DNA of 64,000 nucleotides from Desulfobaculum sp044987625 (GCF_044987625.1 NZ_JBJDSB010000002.1:930001-994000); one strand, 5' to 3'; positions 1 to 10,037 are shown, numbered from the stretch's first letter. Notes: generated by a model not told the origin, from the letters alone. Numbers and translations: made by a program.

Positions 1-2
1 GT

Positions 3-3000
3 GTTGGCAGCCGGCTGGACGAGGTGCTCGGCGCCCACCGCGCCGCTGACATGCTGCGGGCGTGGAGCGACGGCGATGACCAATCCGGCGTATCGTGGCG
101 CCTTGCCGTTGGGGGTGAGACTTTTGCCTTTACCGCCGCCCAAAGCTCATGGCCGGATGGCCGGACGGTTCTCATTGTGACAGCCGTTCCCGCTCCGGAG
201 GGGCAGGAGTGCGAGGATCCTGATTCGCCGGAAGCGGAGCAGGCGCGGCTGTTTGCCATGGCTGTCGACGCCGTGAAGGATGGCGTGTGGGACTGGCACC
301 TGCCGTCTGGCAGGGCGTTTTTTAGCCCGCGCTACAACACGATGCTGGGGTACGACCCCGGCGAGCTGGAGCCAACGTACGAGACATGGAGTGGCCTGCT
401 CCATCCGGACGACAGGAAGCGCGCGCAGCGGGAGGTTGAGGCCCATATTGCGGCGTCCAAAGCGTATGATGTGGAATTTCGCATGCGCACCAAGTCCGGC
501 GACTGGAAGTGGATTCAGGCGCGCGGCAGGGTGGTGGAGACGGACGACACCGGGGCCGTGGTGCGCATGGTTGGTACGCATAGCGATATTTCGGAGCGGA
601 AGGCCGCGGAACTGGCCCTGCAGGAATCCGAGCATCTGTTTGCACTCTTTATGGATCAGCTTCCCGCCCTTGTCTTCATGCAGGACGAAGACATCCGCCT
701 GACGTACGCCAACGCCTTTTTCCGCGAAGCAACGGGGATAGACGCCCCCACGGGGCTGACCCCGTCGCAGTATTATCCTGAGGATGTGGGCCGTGAACTG
801 GAGGCGCAGTCCCGCCGCGTCCTTGCTGGCGAGAGCATCCGCGGGCAAAAGCGTTTGACCACGCGGGAGGGGGTGTCCTTCGTCCATCAGGTGGTCAAGT
901 TCCCCATCGAGCGGGACGGCCGTCCGCCACTGGTGGGCGGTGTGGCGTGGGATATAACGGACATGGTCGCCCTTGCCGAACTCATGCGCGAGGTGAACGC
1001 CGCGCCGGGGTTGGATGAGATGGTGAGTGCCATCCTGCGTTGCGTGAGTGATTCGTTTTCCGTGCCGTTTGTGATGATTCTCCTCAAGGAGAATGGCGCG
1101 TTTGTCCCGCGCGGAATGCATGGCTTCAGCCTCTCCCCCGACGCCGCGTCCGAAATTTTGCAGCAGGAGGGGTTGTGTCCGTGCCTTGCCGAGGCGGCGC
1201 GGGGCACGCCCGCGTTTATCAATGATGTGCCGTCAACACAGGATTGTACGGGACTGCTCTGTGCGCGCGAGGGGATTGTCTCGCAGGCGTCGCTGCCTCT
1301 TATGGAGCAGGGCGAGGTCATTGGCGTATTGGGTATTGGAAGCGGCGTTCCCCGCGATTTTGCGGCCAAGCGCGACACTCTTGAGTCCCTTGCCCTTGTG
1401 GTGACCCTTGGCCTTAAGCGTGCGTTTATGTTTGAGGAGCAGGTAAAGCTGGCGGATAAGTTGGACGCCAAGGTTGCCGAACGGACGCAGACACTGGAGG
1501 CCGTGAACCGCGAGCTTTTGGCGAGTTTGGATTTGCTGGAAAAGGCGCGTGTTGAAAATCGCTTTAACCAGCAGCGGCTGGAGGCGCTGGTGGAGCTGGC
1601 GCGCATGGAGACGGCCTCGGCGCAGGATATTGCGGACTACGCGCTGGAGCAGGCTGTGAGCATGACGCGCAGCCGCATAGGCTATTTGCATTTTGTGGAT
1701 GAGGAGAGCGGTATAATCAACCTGCACTCGTGGTCCCAAAAGACCCGCGAGCAGTGCTCTATGGATATGAACGAGCACTATTCACTCGACCATGCCGGAA
1801 TATGGGCTGACTGCGTGCGGAAGCGGAAGCCTGTGGTGCACAATGATTATCCCGCCGCGCTGCACCGGAATGGCTATCCTGAGGGGCATATCCCCATTAC
1901 CCGGCATATGAGTGTGCCCGTTATTGTTGGCGGGCGTGTGGTGGCAGTGGCTGGTGTCGGCAACAAGGACGTGCACTATACGCCCTCGGACGTGAACCAG
2001 CTGTTTTTGTTCGCGGATTCGCTCTTTCGCATTATCCATCGCAAAAAGAGCGAGATGGCCCTCCAGCAGGCCAAGCGCGAGGCCGAAGAGGCCAACGCCG
2101 CCAAAAGCGAATTTCTCGCCAAGATGAGCCACGAGATACGTACTCCCATGAACGCCATCCTCGGCATGGCGGAAAACGTACTGCATACGTCGCTGAATGC
2201 GGAGCAGCGGCGGATGATGGACATCCTCAAGCGTTCCGCCGGGTCGCTACGGGGCATTATTGACGACATCCTCGACATATCGCGCATAGAGGCGCGGCGG
2301 CTGGTCCTTGCGGATGCGGACTTTTCCCTTGGGGACGAATTGCGCGAGGTCACGGACGCGTACCGCACGCTTTTTGACAACAGGGGTCTTAGGCTGACCG
2401 TGAAGGCGGAGTGCTCCGCCGCCCCTGTGGTCCGTGGTGACGCGGTACGCTTTCGGCAGATTCTGTCCAACCTGTTGGGCAATGCCCTCAAGTTCACCAC
2501 GCACGGTGGCGTCACGGTGGTGCTGGCCTCGTCCGAGTCCGCAAGCGGCGAGGATGTGCACGTGGTGCTGGAGGTTCGCGACACGGGCATCGGCATTCCA
2601 AAGCACCACCTTGAAACCCTCTTTGATGCTTTTGTACAGGTCCGCAGCGATACCTCGGCGGCGCGCGAGGGGGCGGGGCTGGGCCTTGCCATCGTCAAGG
2701 AGCTGGTGACCATGATGCGTGGCACTATCGACGTGGACAGCACGCTGGGCGACGGTACCGCGTTTACCTGCTCTCTGCTTTTGCCCAAGGGCGATGAGGG
2801 GGCGGTCCAGGCGCGGCAGGCGGCAAAGCCAGCGCCGCAGGATGAGCCGCCGGTGACAGGACTGCATATTCTCCTTGCCGAGGATAACGAGGAAAATGTG
2901 CAGGTGGCGGGGCTTTTTCTCCAGCGCCTCGGGCATACGTGGGATGTTGCCGGCGACGGGGCACAGGCGCTGAAGCTGCTTACGGAGCGCGCCTACGATG

Positions 3001-3581
3001 TGGTGCTGATGGACCTTGAGATGCCCGTGATGGATGGGCTGGAGGCCACCCGCCGCCTTCGCGCAGGGGAGGCGGGTGAGGCCGCGCGCACGGTGCCTGT
3101 TGTGGCGCTGACGGCCCACGCCGTTTCCGGCTACGAAGAAAAGGCCCGCGAGGCCGGGATGGACCACTTTTTGACCAAACCCATGAACTTTCGGGAGTTT
3201 GATGCGGCGCTGCGCCTTGCTGCCCCTCATGAGGACGCCGTCAAAAAGGGTGCGGTTATCGACCGCGAGGCTGTGCTCTCGCACCTTGATGGCAACGAGG
3301 TGCTCTTTGGAGAATTGATTGAAATCTTCCTGCGGAATATGCCCCCGCGCCTTGCGGCGCTGCATGCCGCCTGCCGCGCGCGCGATGTTGAGGACGCCCT
3401 GCGGGCGGCGCATTCCCTTAAGGGCAACGCCGCGACCATTGGTGCGGGGCGTCTTGCGGAGTTGGCGGAGAGGGCGACGGGACTTATCCGGGACGAACAA
3501 TGGGGAGAGTTGGAAACCGTTTTGCCGCAGCTTACCGAGTGCTTTAGCCATGTCCAGCTGAGCCTGCGGGAAGAAATGTGA
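3..3581 (+). CDS. Hybrid sensor histidine kinase (PAS-PAS-GAF-GAF-HisKA-HATPase-REC-Hpt), 5' end cut by window
   Basis: Phosphorelay sensor kinase. The frame is open to the first base of the window, so the N-terminus lies outside; the GTG at 24 is only an internal candidate. Counting from that GTG: PAS (about 75-200), PAS (200-320), GAF (320-470), a coiled-coil linker (480-520), a second GAF (525-680), HisKA with the H-box SHEIRTPMN (His near 703), HATPase with NLLGNALKF, DTGIGIP and GAGLGLAIV, a receiver domain with acceptor Asp near 997 (VVLMDLEMP), and a C-terminal Hpt domain with AHSLKGN (His near 1130). No membrane segment is visible, so the seen part is cytoplasmic. It ends 7 bp before a sigma-54 response regulator, its likely partner. 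The Hpt domain is what such a kinase would use to pass phosphate on to that separate regulator. Confidence 0.93.
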   Translation, partial: VGSRLDEVLGAHRAADMLRAWSDGDDQSGVSWRLAVGGETFAFTAAQSSWPDGRTVLIVTAVPAPEGQECEDPDSPEAEQARLFAMAVDAVKDGVWDWHLPSGRAFFSPRYNTMLGYDPGELEPTYETWSGLLHPDDRKRAQREVEAHIAASKAYDVEFRMRTKSGDWKWIQARGRVVETDDTGAVVRMVGTHSDISERKAAELALQESEHLFALFMDQLPALVFMQDEDIRLTYANAFFREATGIDAPTGLTPSQYYPEDVGRELEAQSRRVLAGESIRGQKRLTTREGVSFVHQVVKFPIERDGRPPLVGGVAWDITDMVALAELMREVNAAPGLDEMVSAILRCVSDSFSVPFVMILLKENGAFVPRGMHGFSLSPDAASEILQQEGLCPCLAEAARGTPAFINDVPSTQDCTGLLCAREGIVSQASLPLMEQGEVIGVLGIGSGVPRDFAAKRDTLESLALVVTLGLKRAFMFEEQVKLADKLDAKVAERTQTLEAVNRELLASLDLLEKARVENRFNQQRLEALVELARMETASAQDIADYALEQAVSMTRSRIGYLHFVDEESGIINLHSWSQKTREQCSMDMNEHYSLDHAGIWADCVRKRKPVVHNDYPAALHRNGYPEGHIPITRHMSVPVIVGGRVVAVAGVGNKDVHYTPSDVNQLFLFADSLFRIIHRKKSEMALQQAKREAEEANAAKSEFLAKMSHEIRTPMNAILGMAENVLHTSLNAEQRRMMDILKRSAGSLRGIIDDILDISRIEARRLVLADADFSLGDELREVTDAYRTLFDNRGLRLTVKAECSAAPVVRGDAVRFRQILSNLLGNALKFTTHGGVTVVLASSESASGEDVHVVLEVRDTGIGIPKHHLETLFDAFVQVRSDTSAAREGAGLGLAIVKELVTMMRGTIDVDSTLGDGTAFTCSLLLPKGDEGAVQARQAAKPAPQDEPPVTGLHILLAEDNEENVQVAGLFLQRLGHTWDVAGDGAQALKLLTERAYDVVLMDLEMPVMDGLEATRRLRAGEAGEAARTVPVVALTAHAVSGYEEKAREAGMDHFLTKPMNFREFDAALRLAAPHEDAVKKGAVIDREAVLSHLDGNEVLFGELIEIFLRNMPPRLAALHAACRARDVEDALRAAHSLKGNAATIGAGRLAELAERATGLIRDEQWGELETVLPQLTECFSHVQLSLREEM

Positions 3582-3588
3582 GGGCAGG

Positions 3589-4989
3589 ATGGGGCATGTT
3601 CTCATCGTCGATGACGACGAACTCATAGGGCATCAACTCTCACGCACTGTGGAGCAGATGGGCTGTACGCCATTTTGGGTGCAGACGCTGGCCCATGGGG
3701 AACGCGAGGTGCTGCGCGGCGTGTATGATGTGGTGCTGCTTGATGTGTCGCTCCCCGACGGCAATGGGCTGGAGGCGCTGCCCCGTTGGGTTGGGCTGCC
3801 TGCCGCACCAGAGGTGGTCATCATCACGTCTGCGGAGGGCGGCCGCGCGGCTGAGCAGGCCATTACCAGCGGCGCGTGGGACTATATCCGCAAGCCCGTG
3901 GACCTTGCCGAATTGCGCCTGACGGTGCTGCGCGCGTTAACCTACAAGGCGTCCAAAACGGCGCGGCGAAGTAGTGCGGCCTTTGGGCGTGATGCCATTA
4001 TTGGCTCCAGCCCGCGGCTGCTTGCCTGCATAGAGCGCGCGGCAGAGGCCGCCAGCGGCGACGCCGCCGTGCTGCTGCTTGGCGCAACAGGGACGGGAAA
4101 GGAGTTGTTCGCCCGCGCCATCCACGACAATAGCGCGCGGGCGAAGGGGCCGTTTGTTACTGTGGACTGTGCCGCGCTACCGCCAACCTTGGTGGAGAGT
4201 ACGCTGTTTGGCCATGCGCGGGGCGCGTTTACCGGAGCGCAGGAGCCACGGGAAGGGTTGGTGGCGCAGGCGGACGGCGGAACGTTGTTTTTGGATGAGG
4301 TGGGCGATTTGCCCATTGATGTACAGCGTCTGTTCCTGCGCGTGTTGCAGGAGCGCCGCTTTTTGCCCGTGGGGGCAGATTTGGAGCGGCGGAGCGATTT
4401 TCGTCTTATTGCCGCCACCAATCAGGACATGGACGCGCTTGTGAGCGCGGGGCGCTTTCGGGCCGATGTGCTGTTTCGCATACAGGGATTTGTTCTGGCC
4501 TTGCCGCCCCTCACGGAGCGCGAAGGCGATATTGAGGACCTTGCCGTGCACTGGTGCGCCGAGTTTTGCCGCCGCGCCGGGGTGGATGTAAAGGGGCTGT
4601 CGCGTGCTTTCATCGCGTGCCTTTCGGCGTACCATTGGCCCGGTAATGTACGCGAATTGGTCCAAACTATGGAGCGGGCGGTCTCCGCCGCGTACGACGC
4701 GCCCCAGCTTCGCCCACAGCACTTGCCGAGGCCTCTCCGCGCGGCTGTGGCGGGCAGGACGCATGGCGCGGAGCCGGAAAATGGCAGGCACCAAGGTGCC
4801 GAACGCAGCGCGTTGCCTTTGTTTGCAGAATTTCGGCGCGAGATTGTTAGCCGGGGCGAGAAGGACTACCTGCGTATGCTTGTGGACGAGGCACAAGGCT
4901 CGCTTGAGCGGGCGCTTGGCCTTTCCGGGCTGTCCAAGACCCGGCTCTATGAACTGCTTCGTGCGCACGGTTTGCGGCTGCGCCCTTAG
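3589..4989 (+). CDS. Sigma-54-dependent response regulator (NtrC/AtoC family)
   Basis: 466 aa, usual length for the family. The receiver domain (1-120) has the acidic pocket DDD at 8-10 and acceptor Asp52 (LLDVSLPDG). The AAA+ domain (about 140-365) has Walker A GATGTGKE, the sigma-54-contacting loop GAFTGA, and Walker B LFLDEVGD. The C-terminal Fis-type helix-turn-helix (LSKTRLYELLRAHGL) binds DNA. It follows the hybrid kinase by 7 bp and is probably cotranscribed and phosphorylated by it. The next gene downstream, a chemoreceptor, has a perfect -24/-12 promoter and twin palindromes in its leader, so that gene is the natural target (inference). Start ATG with a GAGG just upstream. Confidence 0.95.
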   Translation: MGHVLIVDDDELIGHQLSRTVEQMGCTPFWVQTLAHGEREVLRGVYDVVLLDVSLPDGNGLEALPRWVGLPAAPEVVIITSAEGGRAAEQAITSGAWDYIRKPVDLAELRLTVLRALTYKASKTARRSSAAFGRDAIIGSSPRLLACIERAAEAASGDAAVLLLGATGTGKELFARAIHDNSARAKGPFVTVDCAALPPTLVESTLFGHARGAFTGAQEPREGLVAQADGGTLFLDEVGDLPIDVQRLFLRVLQERRFLPVGADLERRSDFRLIAATNQDMDALVSAGRFRADVLFRIQGFVLALPPLTEREGDIEDLAVHWCAEFCRRAGVDVKGLSRAFIACLSAYHWPGNVRELVQTMERAVSAAYDAPQLRPQHLPRPLRAAVAGRTHGAEPENGRHQGAERSALPLFAEFRREIVSRGEKDYLRMLVDEAQGSLERALGLSGLSKTRLYELLRAHGLRLRP

Positions 4990-5121
4990 CCCGGCGTAGC
5001 GTTGCCTAGCGCCGTGGGAGTGGTGCGTCATGGCGATACGCCTTTCCGATTGGAAAGTGCAGTCTTCCGGTTTTTTCGGAGTTTGTGCGATTTTCTCGTC
5101 CGTTTCCGTTTTTATCGCACT

Positions 5122-5165
5122 TTCGTCACACGAATGAAACACTGTGGAAGGCGCGTCACACGCGC
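5122..5165. promoter_or_regulatory. Twin palindromes, candidate enhancer sites for the adjacent sigma-54 activator
   Basis: Seen directly: TTCGT-CAC-ACGAA at 5122-5134 and GCGCGT-CAC-ACGCGC at 5151-5165, both perfect inverted repeats sharing the core CGTCACACG. Their centres are 30 bp apart, about three helical turns, and lie about 100 and 70 bp upstream of the -12 element at 5229-5230. Spacing and symmetry fit upstream activator sequences bound by NtrC-type dimers. The likely binder is the regulator encoded immediately upstream (inference). Confidence 0.6.
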
Positions 5166-5215
5166 AAGATGTTGACATTCAAGAACGTGTGGAAATGTAC
5201 CGTGGACACGAAAAG

Positions 5216-5231
5216 TGGCACCGTTGTTGCT
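5216..5231 (+). promoter_or_regulatory. Sigma-54 (-24/-12) promoter of the chemoreceptor gene
   Basis: TGGCAC at 5216-5221, a 5-bp spacer, then TTGCT at 5227-5231. This matches the RpoN consensus exactly, with the invariant GG and GC 12 bp apart. Transcription would start near 5242, about 115 bp before the ATG at 5357. Confidence 0.85.
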
Positions 5232-5356
5232 TTTTGAAAGATGATTGACCAGCAGTGCATGCAAGAGGGACAGCGCCATTGTGGTGCTGGTGAACTCTGA
5301 AGAAAACTGCAGATGGTAATGGATGCGCCGCAGGTCAGTACCCTTGGGAGGGGATC

Positions 5357-7456
5357 ATGCTTAAGGATTTGTCGATTTCCAAAAAGGTAACAGGTGGTTT
5401 TGCCGTCGTTCTTGCCCTGATGGTCGTCATGGGCGTTGTGGCGTTGCAAGGGCTTGAACACGGAGCCAAGGGGTTTGAAACCTACAGAAACTGGGCGCGG
5501 AATTCCAACCTCTCCAGTGAGGTTCGCGACCATCTGGTCAACGCGCGCCTTGCTATGAAGGACTATGGCCGTGGCGAAGACGAGGTTTTGCCGACGTTCA
5601 GAGAAAACTGGGCGGATATGATGGAGCATCTTGGAGAGGCCCATGAGCGCATCACCAGCCCGGAGCGCGTTCGCCTGCTGAAGGAATTTGAGACCTTGGC
5701 CAAGCAGTATGCCGCATCTGTGGACCGTATGACCTCTGCCGCAACGCAAAGCGAGCGAGAAGAGATCCTTCACGGCAGTTTGGATGCTCTGGGGCCTCAG
5801 CTCCTTGACCGCATTGAACAAATTCAGACCAGTTATGTGAAGAATCAGGACGCCTTGGGGCCTGCTCTGCAGGCGCAGAACAGCCGCACCGTCACCCTCG
5901 CCACAACAACTGGCATCGCGGCATTAGTCCTCGGCATTCTGTTTGCCGTGATAATTTCCCTCGCCATCACGCGGCCTTTGCGCAAGTCCCTTGCGTTTGC
6001 CGAGGCCGTGGCCAAGGGCGACTTTCGGGCGCACCTTGATGTGGACCAAAAGGACGAGACCGGCCGCATCGCCGTTGCTATCCGTGACATTGCGAACACA
6101 GTAGGTGGCGTGACCGAGAAAATGGACGTGATGATGCAGGAGGTCTCGCACGGGAAGCTCCATACCCGCACAGATGCCAGTGGGTATTCGGGCGGATTCA
6201 AGCAGCTTGTGGATGGGGTGAATAGGCTTGCAGATCGCCTTGTGGGCCTTATTGACGACTTGCCGCTTCCGGTTATGGCCATCGACAAAAACTACAACGT
6301 TCTCTTTATGAACGAGGTAGGCATCAGCCTTGGCAATGCGGAGCGCGGTGATGTGGAAGGGCGGAAGTGTTACGACTTCTTCAAGACCTCCGACTGCAAA
6401 ACAGCCAACTGCTCTTGCACCCGCGCCATGGATTCGCTGGAGTCCGCCACATCGGAAACGGACGCGCATCCTGGCGGCAATGACCTTGAGATTAAGTACA
6501 GCGCATCCCCCATCTTGAACGACGACGGCAACGTGGTGGGTGCATTTGAGGTCGTGGTGGACCAGACGGATATCGTGGAAGCCTATAGGCGTATGGAAAA
6601 CATTGCAGGCCGTGCGCAGGCCATTTCCTCCCGTATGTCCGAACAGGCCGAGGATCTTGCCGTACAGGTGCGGCAGGTGACCGAGGGCGCAATGACCCAG
6701 CGCGACAGAATGACTGAAACCGCAACAGCCATGGAGCAGATGAATTCCACGGTTTTGGAAGTGGCGCAGAACGCCAGTTACACGGCGGAGAGCACAGGCA
6801 AGGCCCGCGAGCACGCCGAGGGCGGCGCAAACGTTGTTGGCGACGCGGTGTCTGCCATTAAGGAAGTGCACGAGTCCGCCTCGGAGCTGCAGGAGAGCAT
6901 GCGTTCCCTCGGGCAGCAGGCCGAAGCCATCGGTCAGGTGATGAACGTGATTACCGACATTGCGGACCAGACGAACCTGTTGGCCCTGAACGCGGCCATT
7001 GAGGCCGCCCGCGCGGGCGATGCCGGACGCGGATTTGCCGTGGTGGCGGACGAGGTGCGCAAACTGGCCGAAAAGACCATGAGCGCCACCCACGAGGTTG
7101 GCGTCAGCATCAGCGCCATTCAGGACTCCGCGCGTCTGAATGCGGCCAGCATGGACCGGGCTGTGTCCAGCGTGGACCGGGCAACGAAGTTGGCCGGCGA
7201 GTCCGGAGACGCCCTGTCGCGCATTGTGGAACTGGTGGTGGATTCCTCCAGACAGGTGGACGGCATCGCCACGGCCAGCGAGGAGCAGTCCTCGGCCAGC
7301 GAGCAGATCAATCAGGCCATTGAGGAAGTCTCAACCATTGTGAATCAGACCGCAGACGGCATGTCGCAGTCTTCACGCGCCTTGGAGAGCCTGGCGGACA
7401 TGTCCGGCGAGCTGAATGACCTCATCGCCGAACTGCGCACAAACGGTAAGAATTAG
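5357..7456 (+). CDS. Methyl-accepting chemotaxis protein with a cysteine-bearing PAS domain
   Basis: 699-aa chemoreceptor that would signal to CheA/CheW. TM1 lies at about 12-32 and TM2 at about 177-198, enclosing a roughly 145-residue periplasmic four-helix-type sensor. A HAMP region follows (about 200-250), then a cytoplasmic PAS domain (about 295-410), then the signalling domain with the hairpin tip core DQTNLLALNAAIEAARAGD. The PAS domain contains a cysteine cluster (C-x9-C-x4-C-x-C around CKTANCSC), which may bind a metal or sense redox (inference). Start ATG with GGAGGGG just upstream. Expression is predicted to depend on sigma-54. Confidence 0.94.
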   Translation: MLKDLSISKKVTGGFAVVLALMVVMGVVALQGLEHGAKGFETYRNWARNSNLSSEVRDHLVNARLAMKDYGRGEDEVLPTFRENWADMMEHLGEAHERITSPERVRLLKEFETLAKQYAASVDRMTSAATQSEREEILHGSLDALGPQLLDRIEQIQTSYVKNQDALGPALQAQNSRTVTLATTTGIAALVLGILFAVIISLAITRPLRKSLAFAEAVAKGDFRAHLDVDQKDETGRIAVAIRDIANTVGGVTEKMDVMMQEVSHGKLHTRTDASGYSGGFKQLVDGVNRLADRLVGLIDDLPLPVMAIDKNYNVLFMNEVGISLGNAERGDVEGRKCYDFFKTSDCKTANCSCTRAMDSLESATSETDAHPGGNDLEIKYSASPILNDDGNVVGAFEVVVDQTDIVEAYRRMENIAGRAQAISSRMSEQAEDLAVQVRQVTEGAMTQRDRMTETATAMEQMNSTVLEVAQNASYTAESTGKAREHAEGGANVVGDAVSAIKEVHESASELQESMRSLGQQAEAIGQVMNVITDIADQTNLLALNAAIEAARAGDAGRGFAVVADEVRKLAEKTMSATHEVGVSISAIQDSARLNAASMDRAVSSVDRATKLAGESGDALSRIVELVVDSSRQVDGIATASEEQSSASEQINQAIEEVSTIVNQTADGMSQSSRALESLADMSGELNDLIAELRTNGKN

Positions 7457-7571
7457 CCGCGCTCTTGGCGGCATCCCTTCCCTTCCCTTCCCGCACCCGC
7501 GCGGAGGGTGGTGCATGGGCACCGCTCTCCGCCGGGCAAGCGGCCCATGAAGACCTCGCAGGATGATGCAT

Positions 7572-10037
7572 ATGGCAGATTGTACCCCCCATATATCCAT
7601 GAGCCGGTTCCTCGTTATTGATGACGACGAGATGAGCCGCCACCTTTTGGTCGCGGTACTCACGTCCCTTGGGGGCACGGTGCATGCCGTCCCCGAAGAC
7701 GATGACATCCCCGAAAGCATATCTGAAGATGTGGACATTATTGTGATGGATGCCGCTATCGCCAGCGAGAAACGGGAGCACATTGTGGAGCATCTCCGTG
7801 CGCATAAGGGGGCGCATAACGGGGGCCACAACGGTGAACAATCCGGGGAGAATGAGGAGGAATGCGACCTCATCCATTCCCCGGGCCTTTTTATCACGAC
7901 GGCCGTTGTGGATGACGAAACCCTGCGTCAGGCACTTGCCCTTGGCGCGGATGCCGTGCTGCAAAAACCGGTGAACAAAACCGAAATGTCGCTCCGCATA
8001 GACGCCGCCCTCAAGCGGCGGGCGGAGCAGATGGAACTGCTTTGCCTGCGCGGCGAGTGCGAGTCCCTCCGCCGCCGCGTGCAGGAACTGGAAAAGCAGC
8101 CCCGCGCGGCGGCCCCGGCTTCGCACCGGCCGTCCCCCGCCAACTGTATTGCTCCGGGCCCGTGGGCGCCGGAGGGGCTTGAATTGCCCGAGTCCTATGC
8201 CCATTCGCTGGAGCAGGAGCGCCAACGCTACAGCGCCATCCTTGCTTCATTGGACACGGGTCTGACACTCCTTGGTCAGGACATGCGCATTGAATGGGTC
8301 AACGATCATGTCCGCGCCATGTTTCCGAATCGTCAGCCGGAAGGCGAGCTGTGCTACCGCTTTTATTACGGCATGGAAAAGCCGTGTGCGACCTGCGGCG
8401 TCCGCGAGGTGTTCCGCACCGGTGAACCAACGACATTTGAGCGGTATTCCCCAGAAACGGAACGATGGTTTTCCGTCTATTCAGCCCCCGTTTTTGGCGA
8501 GGGTCAGCGGGTGACGCATGTGCTGGAGGGTGTGACGGACATCACCGAGCGCAAGACTCACGAACAGCAGCTCCTTTCGGCACTGCACAAACATGAGCAA
8601 CTGGCGTTTATCCTGAACAATAGCCCTCTGTACGCCTTTGTGTGGAAAAATGAGCCGGGCTGGCCTGTTGAGTTTGTGTCGGACAACATCACGGACCTTG
8701 GCTATGCCCCGGAGGACTTTTTGGGCGGACATATTGCCTACGCCGACATTCTGCATCCCGATGATGTGGACCGTGTGGCCGCGGAAATCCGCCAGCATAG
8801 CGAGGCGAAGCGCTCCGAATTTAAGCAGGAGTACCGCGTTGTGGCACGTGATGGAGATATGCGCTGGATGGAGGATATGACGTGGATAATCCGCGACGAG
8901 CGGGGCGACATAACGCACTTTCATGGCATTTTATATGATGTCTCGCGCCGCAAGCGCGATGAAACCCAGCTCCGCAAGCTCTGGCGCTCCGTCGAAAACA
9001 GCCCCACCACCGTGGTCATTACCGATACGCAGGGCATTATTGAGTATGTGAATCCGGCTTTCACCACGGCAACGGGCTATTCCCGCGAGGAAGCCCTGGG
9101 GCAGACCACGGGCGTCCTGCGCTCCAATGTGCACGACGACGCCTTCTACGCCGACCTGTGGACGACGATATCCGCCGGGCAAACGTGGCGCGGCGAGATT
9201 TGCAACAAGCGCAAGGATGGCTCCCTCTTTTGGGAGCAGGCGTCCATTTCGCCGGTGGTGGACGACGCAGGGCGCGTCACCCACTATGTGGCGGTCAAGG
9301 AGGACATCTCCGACAAGAAGGACTTTGAGCAGTTGAAGCAGGACGTGGAGCGCATTATGCGCCACGACCTCAAAACCCCGCTCAATACCCTCATCGGCCT
9401 GCCGCAAGTACTGATGATGGACGAGAACCTCACCGAGGAGCAACTCGAAATCGTCCGCGCCATTGAGGACTCCGGCAAACGTATGCTGCATATGCTGGAT
9501 ATTTCCGTGGATCTGCTCAAGATGGAACTGGGCGAGTACGAGTACATCCCCGGCGATGTGGATATCCTCGCCGTTATCCGTAAGCTGCTCGGTCAGTCGC
9601 AGCAGAAGCTGGTGGTGAAGCAGCTGGAGACTACCGTGCAGTTGGACGGCGCACCCATCACGCCCGCCATGCGTCTCTATGCCTGTGGTGAAGAACGCCT
9701 CGTCTACACCATGCTCTCCAACCTGCTGGACAACGCCATAGAGGCCTCACCCCGGCAGGGGACCATCTCCATCAGTATTACGCAGGGGCAGGAGATACTC
9801 ACCGCTGTTGTCCGTAACAGCGGCGCTGTGGCGCAGGAAGTGCGCACGCATTTCTTCGAAAAATTCAAGACTTACGGCAAAACAGGCGGCACAGGCCTAG
9901 GCACGTATTCCGCCAAGCTCATGGCCGATGCCATGCAGTATGACATCGCTATGGAAACGTCCGACACAACAGATGAAACATGGCTTACAATAACGATGCC
10001 CGCATCCTGCGCTGGCTTCATTGAGGGCGCACCATGA
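7572..10037 (+). CDS. Hybrid histidine kinase, REC-PAS-PAS-PAS-HisKA-HATPase
   Basis: About 821 aa, apparently soluble. The N-terminal receiver domain has DDDE and DIIVMD. A short coiled coil follows, then three PAS domains (about 220-330, 340-470, 470-590, the last two with PAC-like ends), then HisKA with H-box RHDLKTPLN and an HATPase with NLLDNAIEASP and TGGTGLGTY. I chose the ATG at 7572 because AGGA stands 8 nt before it; an ATG at 7563 is in frame but too close to the same site. Its last 4 bp overlap the next gene (ATGA), so the two are translationally coupled. It probably phosphorylates the HD-GYP regulator. Confidence 0.9.
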   Translation: MADCTPHISMSRFLVIDDDEMSRHLLVAVLTSLGGTVHAVPEDDDIPESISEDVDIIVMDAAIASEKREHIVEHLRAHKGAHNGGHNGEQSGENEEECDLIHSPGLFITTAVVDDETLRQALALGADAVLQKPVNKTEMSLRIDAALKRRAEQMELLCLRGECESLRRRVQELEKQPRAAAPASHRPSPANCIAPGPWAPEGLELPESYAHSLEQERQRYSAILASLDTGLTLLGQDMRIEWVNDHVRAMFPNRQPEGELCYRFYYGMEKPCATCGVREVFRTGEPTTFERYSPETERWFSVYSAPVFGEGQRVTHVLEGVTDITERKTHEQQLLSALHKHEQLAFILNNSPLYAFVWKNEPGWPVEFVSDNITDLGYAPEDFLGGHIAYADILHPDDVDRVAAEIRQHSEAKRSEFKQEYRVVARDGDMRWMEDMTWIIRDERGDITHFHGILYDVSRRKRDETQLRKLWRSVENSPTTVVITDTQGIIEYVNPAFTTATGYSREEALGQTTGVLRSNVHDDAFYADLWTTISAGQTWRGEICNKRKDGSLFWEQASISPVVDDAGRVTHYVAVKEDISDKKDFEQLKQDVERIMRHDLKTPLNTLIGLPQVLMMDENLTEEQLEIVRAIEDSGKRMLHMLDISVDLLKMELGEYEYIPGDVDILAVIRKLLGQSQQKLVVKQLETTVQLDGAPITPAMRLYACGEERLVYTMLSNLLDNAIEASPRQGTISISITQGQEILTAVVRNSGAVAQEVRTHFFEKFKTYGKTGGTGLGTYSAKLMADAMQYDIAMETSDTTDETWLTITMPASCAGFIEGAP

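Larger units (their letters stand above)
4990..5356. other. Intergenic regulatory region upstream of the chemoreceptor gene
   Basis: 367 bp with no credible gene. It contains two related palindromes (5122-5134 and 5151-5165) and a sigma-54 promoter (5216-5231), described separately. A weak hairpin (GGAAaG/CTTCC followed by GG and six T, about 5054-5086) might end transcription of the regulator gene; I am not sure of it. Confidence 0.6.

Noticed and set aside
7475..7492. Overlapping CCCTTCCC copies as FtsK polarity signals
   Set aside because: They point away from dif and look like a simple short tandem repeat; kept as a counter-example.
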